Part shown: positions 55,740-64,000 of the stretch, in pieces
How the letters are laid out: each line of letters begins with the position of its first letter
Position numbering within the stretch: position 1 is the stretch's first letter
Origin: Termitomyces sp. T153
Lineage: Eukaryota; Basidiomycota; Agaricomycetes; Agaricales; Lyophyllaceae
Direction: 5' to 3'
Length of the DNA: 64,000 nucleotides
Assembly: GCA_018296165.2 (NCBI GenBank)
Contig: JACKQL020000028.1
Span: forward strand, 496,001-560,000
The notes under the pieces: generated by a model
The model's database searches: none
Seen by the model: only the letters and a program-made list of their open reading frames with translations
Told to the model about the DNA's origin: nothing
Made by a program: the position numbers and the translations under genes

Positions 55740-58439
55740 TGCAAGATCCCTAGAGAAGTGGAAAGTTCTCAGGTGTTACTGTTCATACAGTATTGTAGCA
55801 ACGCGTAAAGCGACGACGGAGGGGCACGAGGGAGGAGTATTGCTTCAACTTGCAACTCAGCCTTATATAGGACGAAGATCGAATTTCGTTCAGGGTCCCT
55901 TACGTGAGCGATCAGATGATCGATAATTCGTGCCTTGCGGTCTCTTGGTGGGGGGTAACGCGGCGGCCTCGTTGCAGGAACGCGAAATGGAACATTCCAC
56001 CGTCATCTTTCTTGCGACAATATTTCCTGATGGAGGTTGTGATATGTGCTTGAGGTGTATAAGTGCTTTGTTTCGTGTATCGGACCCAAACGGATATGGG
56101 GAGGATACACAAACTGGGGACACCTACAACGGGCGCTTAGGATCTGATTTGAGTACTAGTATGGAATTTATCTTACCAAGTGGAGGATGCGAAATACATG
56201 GCCGTGACAGTGGCGCACGGAACCAACCGAGGATTGCTCCGAAAGTGTGGCGACCTGGTCAGCGACGTCCCTGGACCAGACGACAAATAAAGATGATCAT
56301 GACGCAACGTTAGGAATACTTATACTGTATGTAATAGAGAACCAACCGAACGATCTAAGCGAAAGATGTCAAATCTCACACACACATTTCTAACCCAAGG
56401 GGATAACATTTCATTTCGGTAACATTAGTGAGGTTCTCTTTGAGTATGTCTCTAGATGGCAATCTGAAAGACCCTCGCAAACACCGTGAAGTTTCGGACC
56501 CTTGAGAACATAGACGACACACTACGTACTGATTGAGGAAATGAACCAAGTCTATCGGTCCGCACTGATACTCGTAATCGCTATGTTCTCAGAACTATTG
56601 TTGCGATCCAATTTTTTGATCAAAACACTGAAAGACAAAAGGAAAAGTGAGATGTACCGTACATACCACGTTTTATTATTTCTCGTTTCTGTGGTGACAC
56701 TTCGTGAAAGGCCCCGGGCCGAGCACTGAAAGACCACAAGACACCTAAGTACATATATGGTACATACATATGTGGTACTACAAAAGCCTTGCGATAATCT
56801 GGGATCTTGCCTTATGCCCATCATCAGTTACAAGGTCGCCTAGATAATGATGTACCTTGCTCGACTTGGTGACAGAATGACTCATCTACGGCTGCTCATC
56901 TCGTTTCACAGTGAAGCTTGAGTATCATTCACGTAAAAGTGTCAGAATGATCGATGCACGTTGTATGTTTTGAGATGGTTGGAATGTGGCTTGTGACCAT
57001 GTTGATTGCCGAAGAGCATAGGGAAAAGGTGTAAACGCGTAGGATGTAAGGATGTTGTGCATAAGTGTATGCTTTGGACGAGGAGCTCAGATACTTACTA
57101 GTAACTACAAGGTTGATTAGAGTTGCGGCTGTTCTCATTTCAAGTGATCCGAATGGTGTCAGATGCAGAGAAAGACTGGGGCAATCGGCAGAGGCCGAGA
57201 ATAACGTTTCTTTCCTTCCACCTCTCTTTTCGACCTCTGGTCTCGTATGAACTACTGAATTACATCTCCTCCACACTCCGAGTTGTTTTTCATTTCGTGA
57301 GACCAACAGAGTGTGAAATAACACTCCATCATTGCAATGAGCTTTCTGGGTGTACGATGTTCTTACTCGGAAACCCTTCGGTTCCATTCGAAAACCTGTC
57401 AAGGGTATCGGCGTCTATGATGTGGCGTCGTGCTTACACGCAGAGTCATAAATAGCAGAATATACGTGTTCGTTCGCCTCACTTTACCCGCGCTCGCCGT
57501 TGTTCGTTTCTCGAAGTCTCGAAGTTCAGAATAAATCCGGATATCAATATTGTACCAACTGTACATTGGTGGAAGGGAAGTCTTCTTTTCTTGGCGCTTA
57601 TGCTTATGGAACATACTCGCTGCCAATGTGAATTTTATAAAGAAAGCCGAAAATTTTTGGATAGCTTTTTGGGTCACTAATATGTATCCTGCATATGTGC
57701 TGCTCACTGCAACAGAAGAACTTGAAAGTACACTGATGCATCGTTGTAGTTGAAAGTCTTGCGCGCAGCACGACTATATGTGTATCTGTGGATCTGATTT
57801 CGTTGGAAAGTGCTATGTACAAGGAGTAGAACTTTGGTTATTACAACACTTAGTCGTGCAGGTCGCACTGGCGTGTCGCTTGACGATTTTGAGCAACGCG
57901 GGGCTGGAAACTCAAACATCTAGAATTTCTTTACAGAGAGATAGGTGCTCTATCCGGAGAGAAATTGATGAAAAGGTAACGGAAACTTACTTCTAATTCG
58001 CGGACCTCATTGACAGTGCGATCATACTTGTCTTTTTCAGAACGAGTTTTGCGTCCCCTTCTCAGATGTCGATTCCAGTTTGTCTAAGCATGTTGAATCA
58101 TACACTTGTAATTATTTGTTCAGACGCGCAAGCGTCGACTTGAGTCTCGGAGTTTGTCCCCGTAGGGAATTCATGGTCACCGATTTGATCAAATGGTCAG
58201 AGGACATCATCTTACCATGAATTCGAAGACTTCTCGTTGTGCAAATGAGCACACTTTGCTAGTCACAAGAGCCATGGCCATGGCGAAGCGAACAATGCTT
58301 CTATATCTGCTAGGCAGGATATCTCAGACATACCCCTTTCGAAAACTCTTCGACTACTCAAACAAGCAATCCTACTTACAGACGAGAGACTAGAAGTCAG
58401 CCTTATTGTTCGTGCGTGGGAGTACCGGATGCAGTTGTC
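55740..58439. other. Gene-poor spacer, part 1
   Basis: 2.7 kb with normal CpG. The longest frames (55930-56313 plus; 56929-57402 minus) overlap others in opposite frames and lack start context, introns or recognisable motifs. I see no RNA gene or repeat. The left end includes the promoter of the coiled-coil gene. Confidence 0.4.
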
Positions 58440-59360
58440 GGATAGCCTGAGAGCCTACAAATCATGGAGGATGGCGATAGTGCCACGATATTAGTAAATA
58501 AGTGGAAGGTCGTAGGCCCACACTTACGATTTTTTCTTAACGAATCTTCGTTTTATAGTCGGGACGGATTGCTTCGCGAACAACCGACTGAGCCTTCCAA
58601 TTCCATGGCAGGTGTGGTATCTCTAAGTGAGTGTTCAATTCCATGACTTTGTGACCCGCGACGACAGCACATTCTTTGGTTTCGACTGACTCACTGATCA
58701 TTGAAACCAAAGCAGTGAGATCAACAACAAGACGGCATCAATGACTGTGGGTGTTTTCCAAGAAATTGCCTTCGCCTGAGTGCCCGGTTGAGTTGTTGGA
58801 TAGCCTGAGAGCCCACAAATTACGGAGGATGGTGATGGTACCACGATAAAGTCCACACGTTTTCTGACAAACCTTCGTTTTATAGTCGCGAGAGATTGCT
58901 TCGCGAATAACCAACTGAGCCTTCAACTTCTCTCTTCAAATTCCGTGGCAAGTATGGTATTTATAAGTAAATGTTCGATTTTCTGACTTTGTGACCCGCG
59001 ATACAGCAAATTCTTGGACTTTGACTGACTCGCTTGTTATTGAATCCAAAGCAGTGGAATTACAAAGCAGTGAGATCAACAAGGCGGCCATCAATGACTG
59101 TGGGTGGTTTAGCAGGAAATTGCCTTCCTATTCAAGATAGCCTGAGTGCCGGATGGATTTGTCGGATGGTGATGGTGCCACGATATTGGTAAAGAAGTGA
59201 AAGGTTGTAGGCGCACACCCATGGCCTTTTCCAACATCTCTTCGTTTTATAATCCGCGACAGATTGTTTCGTGGACAACCGACTGAGCCTTTGATTTCGC
59301 TCTTCAAACTCCGTGGCAAGTATGGTATCCGTTTCTAAGTTTTGATCTGACTTCATCACC
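58440..59360. repeat. Three diverged tandem units of about 330-370 bp
   Basis: The landmark CTTCGTTTTATA recurs at 58546, 58873 and 59240, a period of 327 then 367 bp. Each unit also carries GATAGCCTGAG(A/T)G near its start, then GATGG(C/T)GAT(A/G)GTRCCACGATA, GATTGCTTCGCGAA (units 1 and 2; GATTGTTTCGTGGA in unit 3) and CAACYGACTGAGCCTT. Units 1 and 2 share a tail with TTTGTGACCCGCGA and CAATGACTGTGGGTG. The copies are diverged by substitutions and small indels. There is no open frame shared by the three units, so this is probably non-coding. Confidence 0.85.
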
Positions 59361-60534
59361 CAGGATACAACCTATTCATTGAACAAGTTGTCGGGGTTCC
59401 AATCAGATTCTGACGAAGATCGTGCGTTACACTGAGGGACGGAACAGCATGACATTCGATATCGCAGGTAATCTCTGTACCGGTTACAAAACAAACTCAA
59501 ACGGCACGCTAGTGATTCTCTGCGCGTTTGTTTACGCCAGTAGCTCGTTCCACCTCTGCCAGGTCATCAGAGAAAAGCCAGTGACCAATGCCTCGGAACC
59601 TCTGCAAGAAAGAGCTAACAGACAATGATCCACGTCAAAGCAGTTTCTAAGTTCATACAGTCGAGTGTGTTTGAATCTCAGTCAGCGTGTTGTCGGGGAG
59701 AAAGAATCGTGAAGTTTGTTACGTGCATTGAACGACCCATCCGAGTCCGTCCCAAATATTGAAAAAAATATCAAGTCCTGTAAATCAGATGCTCCAGGTG
59801 GAAAAGAACAGCTGACGAAGAACCAAAAAGTAACGCCTAGTAAATAAATCCAACTGAAGGTGACTGAGGGATCGACTTACGTTTACCATTCCGTCTCAGT
59901 CTCCAGTACGCCGGATGTATGTCAAAGGGTCGATGGATTATGTAATTACTACAATTTCCACGTTTTGAATTGTCGCCAAACAAATCACCCCACCGTGTGG
60001 CCGAAGGACAACTATCTGCTTCTGACCAATACCCTCACAGCGAGACAGCGTCGAGCTGTGTATCGAGCTGCAGATTTTCAGTTCATTGGTTTCGGTACTT
60101 GATAGTCATACTGGTATTGTCAAGTACTTGTTAGGATTTAGGTAAGTACATTTATTGTATCAATGTCTTGTCAACCTCTAACGTTGTCGTCAACGTGGAC
60201 GCAGACCGCCACCAAGTCAATTCTCCACAGAGCTTAGTCAACCTGGCGAGAGGCGCGATTCCTGAATTACACCGATCCAAGGACCCGAGGTGGAAGGGTA
60301 CGAGTAAGTGAACGGTTTATAACAGTAAACTCGGTGCTGATCTCATCTATAGGAGCCTAGGCCTATTCTTTTAGATCCTTGCAGATACTCTTTTATGAAT
60401 TTTATTGTTGGCGTGGAGTTTTGCATTGATAGCGACTCATAAGGCAGAAAATTGCTCGGTAAGTCGATCATATTGCTCAGGATATGCGCTCACCCTCGTA
60501 TTTAGAATCCGTTTATTGAACTACTGTGACCACT
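59361..60534. other. Gene-poor spacer, part 2
   Basis: No gene is recognised. Two open stretches (59422-59628, 59860-60102) lack supporting features. The final 300 bp is the promoter region of the next gene. Confidence 0.4.
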
Positions 60535-63500
60535 ATGGCGCAAGATATAACGAATGGTGTTGACACAGACCGTTCACCTCCTGTACAAAATCTTCGATCA
60601 AAGTTTGAGCAACTTGCACTGGATCAGTCTCCCACGTCGCGCCCCAGACAGAGCAACGGGAGTCAGAAGGATTTTCTAACCTCAAATACATCACCGGGCC
60701 CTCGGCCTCGAGCTACGTCGAGCTCGTCATCGAACGGAACCCCTTTTGACGTCTCTCACCTTCGGTCATCCTCTTCTTCATCTGATTTGAAGGTTGCAAC
60801 TAAGAGACCGCCCCCGCCCCCTCCTTCACGACCGTCAAAGATGCTGCCCAACTCTCAAATTCCCGCACCAGCTGAGTTGTCAGCCGCGTTGCTTCGCCCG
60901 GTACCTATACCTTCTAAAGCACACACAAGCCCGCGCCCTCAGTCTCCTAGGATTCCGTCTCCATCCTCATTGACGTCTCATGAAGGACCTCAACAATCAT
61001 CGTTAAGACATGAACTGTGAGTTCATTTCGCGAGAAAGCTCGGGTCCCTTATCTCCAACTTATTCTAGTGCACTTGCACCACCTACGTCTCCTCGTCAAC
61101 CTCCCCCACCATACCCCCCAGATACCAGCACCAGACCTCCAGTCCCTCCTCGACATGCAAAATCGGATATATCATTTCTTAGACCACATCCCCAAAACTC
61201 GGATAACATACTAGACACGAACTTTCGAACCGTCAGCCCCTTTTCAGATGACGATATTGGCGAAAACACGCCCGCTGCACCTCCTACACATCCCTCCAGA
61301 AGAAAACCTGTATCGAATCACCCACCCTCGAGTGAATCTAGTATGGCAAGCAGCGAAAGTGATATCAGCGTCTCGTCTCGATCTTCTCGCCCTTCTTCCC
61401 GCTTTCGTACAGATGCATCTTTCGCTTCTTCTCCAAGTACCTCTCCTAATCCTCCTCCTCTGCCCTCTAGACGTCCTGTTCCTGTCATATCCTCATCTTC
61501 TGAAGAAAGCTCGAACATCTCTACCCGTCCCCCTGCCCGCCCGAACGTAGCCATCTCCACGCACATCAACACATCCGACTTTCCCTCCCCTTCCTCGTCT
61601 TCTGCTACTGAGAAAATGGAACGCAAGGCATTGGGCTCAGGCAAGCTCCCTCCACCCCCCACTCGGACGATCGGACCAGGCGACAAGCTCCCTGCTCCAC
61701 GCCGCCCGCCGACGCCGGATTACTCGGACGAGGAATCAGGCGAGGAAGAAATCGTCGTTAACCCGCTTCCCGACTGCTCGCGGACCTCGCGGCGTCCACC
61801 CGTCATGTCCTTCCACTATGCGAACGTCGAACCGGCCATCCACATCGGCCAGCAATCGACGGTGTCCGTTGCTGGTACGACCGCCGTCGTGGCAGGGACC
61901 AGCTCTGTCAAGATCTACGACCTCTCGCAGTCTGATATCCCAAGACTAAGTCTGGACATGAGAAGTTTAGTCGGGAAAGACTACCGGATCCTTAGCATGG
62001 AGTTCAGACCTAGTGCACAGAAGGCTGATCGAGGATTTGTAGTGTGGCTTGGGACGAAGGAGGGGCATCTGCATGAGTTGGATGTAAGGATGGGTACGAT
62101 GGTCGCGACGAAGTACTCTGCGCACCCGCATGCCATCACGCATATTTTCAGGTATGGAAGGGCGATGGTTACGATTGATGATTCGGGGAAGGGGCTCGTG
62201 TGGGCGCCAGACGCGTCGGGCGGGCAGGATATCACGCTCACGCAGACTACCCCGCGTGTCGTGCGGATCTCCGAGCATGTGTCGTTCATGAAGATTATTG
62301 CAGGGAGGTTGTGGACGGCTGTGAGGAGCGAGACGCAACATCTACCTGGGACGCCTCAAGCGAATAGGGTGCCAGTCCTGCGCGTGTATGATATCTTCAA
62401 ACCGGGGAATCCGAGTCGTGCCGTTGTGCCCTCGGAGCTTGTCGGTGCGGTGATGTGCGCGACGCTCATCTCTGGTTCTCCGGGGATTGTATATGTCGGC
62501 CATGAGGCGGGTTCGGTGTCAATGTGGTCACTGAATACAGAAGATGGGTATCCACAGTGTATCGAGGTGATGAAGATATCGAATTCGGATGTTCTTTGTG
62601 TGGAGGGCGTGAATGATCGGCTGTGGGTTGGTGGGAGGGGAGGGTTCATTTCAGTGTATGATGTGAGTGCGAGACCATGGGTTGTGACGAATTCGTGGGT
62701 TGCGCATCCGTTGTTGCCGGTGTCGAAGATTGCAGTGGATCATTATGGGATTGATAAAATTGGGAGACTATGTGTTGTCAGTGTTGGCAGAGATGATCAG
62801 TTGAGGCTTTGGGATGGGTTGCTTGGGCTTGATTGGGTCGGTGAGTGCGGGGTTTTTCCCCCTTTGCGAGAAGCTTTTGATACTGGATGTAGACGAAGAG
62901 CTTCTAAAGTACGAACACACATTCGCCAAGACACGACATCTAAAGGTACTTGTCGTCTCGTGGAATGTGGGTGCCGCTCGTCCAGAATCGCTCGCAACAG
63001 GCGACCCCGTAAATGTCAACTTCCTCTGTGACGCCTTGCGCAGCATCAAATCGCCCGACATCATTTCCTTCGGGTTCCAAGAAGTCATCGATCTCGAGAG
63101 CCGCAAGCTCGCCGCGCGGAACCTTCTCGCGTCCAGCTCTCGGAACGAAGATGGGCTCTCCGACCGGGTGTCGTCAGCCTATAGGCGATGGAACGACCAT
63201 CTCATCATGGCGTTACGGCAGGCCATACCGGATGTGTCGTATTCGGTGATACACACGCATAGTCTTGTCGGGTTGTTTAGCTGTATTCTCATCAAGGATT
63301 CGGAGATGGAACGGGGAACTATCAAGGAGCCGCATATCACGCACATCAAGAGAGGTATGGGGGGACGGTATGGGAATAAGGTTTGGTTTTGATGCCTATA
63401 AGAGGCTATAAAACTGACGAGTATCTTACAGGGTGCTATTATATCGCGGTTCATACTGGATGATACGTCGATCTGTTTGCTCAATTGTCATCTTGCTGCG

Positions 63501-64000
63501 GGTCAGAATGCTGTACGACAGCGGAATGGCGATGTCACTGCGATTCTGGAAAGGGATGCTCTGTTCCCAGTGACTCACTTTCCGTTTGCGTACGTCGGTG
63601 GAGGAGACGGCACGATGATACTGGATCACGAGATTGTCATCGTATGTTTTCTGCTTTGTATCATATGCCCAAGACTGATGACATCTTCAGGCCAACGGTG
63701 ACATGAACTACCGCATCGACCATCGCCGGGACGCCATCATCTCCTCTATCCGCACAAACGACTACACTTCGCTCTTAACACACGACCAGCTCCTGCGCGA
63801 GATCAAATACAACCGGGCTTGCCGCTTCCGTGGGTTTTCTGAGGGCGCGCTGACCTTTCCACCGACATACAAATACGACCCCAACACGAACGACTATGAC
63901 ACGTCGGAGAAGCGGCGGTCGCCTGCGTGGTGCGATCGCGTGCTGTGGCGGTCGAAGGTGCCGACGAGAGTGAGGCAGGTGCATTATAGGAGGTATGAGA
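60535..64000 (+). CDS. WD40 plus inositol-polyphosphate 5-phosphatase, 3' end missing
   Basis: Exons join in phase: 60535-61016, 61069-62840, 62893-63380, 63432-63641, 63691 onward, about 1087 residues before the window ends. Residues 1-400 are Ser/Pro-rich and disordered with PPPPPPPSRP-type runs. About 405-750 is a beta-propeller-like region with WD-type repeats (VSVAGTTAVVAGTSSVKIYD; VVWLGTKEGHLHELDVR; VSMWSLN; VVSVGRDDQLRLWDGLLG). After about 765 comes the catalytic domain: VLVVSWNVGAARPESL, SFGFQEVIDLES, LLNCHLAAGQNAVRQRN, NGDMNYRIDHRRDA, FPPTYKYDPNTNDYD, RRSPAWCDRVLW. These hold the Mg-binding and catalytic residues of the 5-phosphatase family, which removes the 5-phosphate from phosphoinositides at membranes. 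The alternative open frame across the first intron from 61010 is not the start. The gene looks functional. Confidence 0.94.

Noticed and set aside
55930..56313. 127-residue open frame in the gene-poor spacer
   Set aside because: It is overlapped by minus-strand frames of similar length, has no recognisable motif, and has no intron pattern like that of the real genes here.
56929..57402. 157-residue minus-strand frame
   Set aside because: Its composition is irregular with no motif, and opposite frames are equally open in places.
61010..63031. Single 673-residue reading as the start of the phosphatase gene
   Set aside because: It reads through introns at 61017-61068 and 62841-62892; the spliced model is in phase with motifs on both sides.
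1..64000. tRNA, rRNA and riboswitch genes
   Set aside because: I looked for tRNA-like T-arm strings with matching acceptor stems and for rRNA core sequences, and found none that I could support by eye.

Overview
The window looks like nuclear DNA of a basidiomycete fungus, most likely an Agaricomycete. The intact genes are split by many short introns (about 40-100 nt, GT...AG, often with a CTAAT-like branch site). They include families typical of that class: a DUF6535 membrane protein and tandem HGD-type protein kinases. The repeats are also typical: a chromodomain Gypsy element, Copia elements, a Helitron helicase and a Tad1-like LINE remnant.

Two base-composition domains alternate with sharp edges. 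Positions 1 to about 25,010 and 36,774 to about 44,005 are strongly depleted in CpG and consist of nested, decayed transposable elements. The rest has ordinary CpG content and carries the host genes. In the depleted blocks the coding remnants carry many changes of the CpG to TpG/CpA type, as expected from long-term cytosine methylation of repeats.

Layout. 1-6,377: a Gypsy integrase stub; an element encoding a KH-domain protein (142-2912) split by a solo LTR with a perfect target-site duplication (TSD); a gag fragment (3160-4298); a 5'-truncated Copia element joined to a LINE RNase H remnant. 6,381-6,583: a MITE. 7,857-13,394: a non-autonomous LTR element with 1.17-kb LTRs, its 5' LTR split by a second solo LTR. 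14,333-17,124: a dead Helitron helicase on the minus strand. 17,680-24,366: a DUF6698-like gene remnant split by a complete chromodomain Gypsy element (18,100-24,040, TSD CTCAC).

25,010-36,773 is a gene domain. It holds three paralogous kinase loci: one is a pseudogene cut by a gag fragment that is the CpG-rich twin of the copy at 3.2-4.3 kb, and two look intact. An 836-residue DUF6535 protein lies on the minus strand. 36,774-44,005 is a second repeat island bounded by a MITE on the left and a truncated Copia LTR on the right.

44,013-64,000 is the second gene domain: ADE2 (bifunctional AIR carboxylase of purine synthesis), a secreted pectate lyase, an alpha/beta hydrolase with one in-frame stop, a coiled-coil/proline-rich protein (minus strand), a 4.8-kb gene-poor spacer with a threefold diverged repeat, and the first part of a WD40 plus inositol-polyphosphate 5-phosphatase fusion running off the window. 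The host genes show no operon-like or pathway linkage. ADE2 is housekeeping, the pectate lyase acts on plant cell wall, and the kinase cluster is a lineage-specific expansion. Exon junctions were read by eye and checked for phase where stated; all family names rest on motif recognition, not on a database search.
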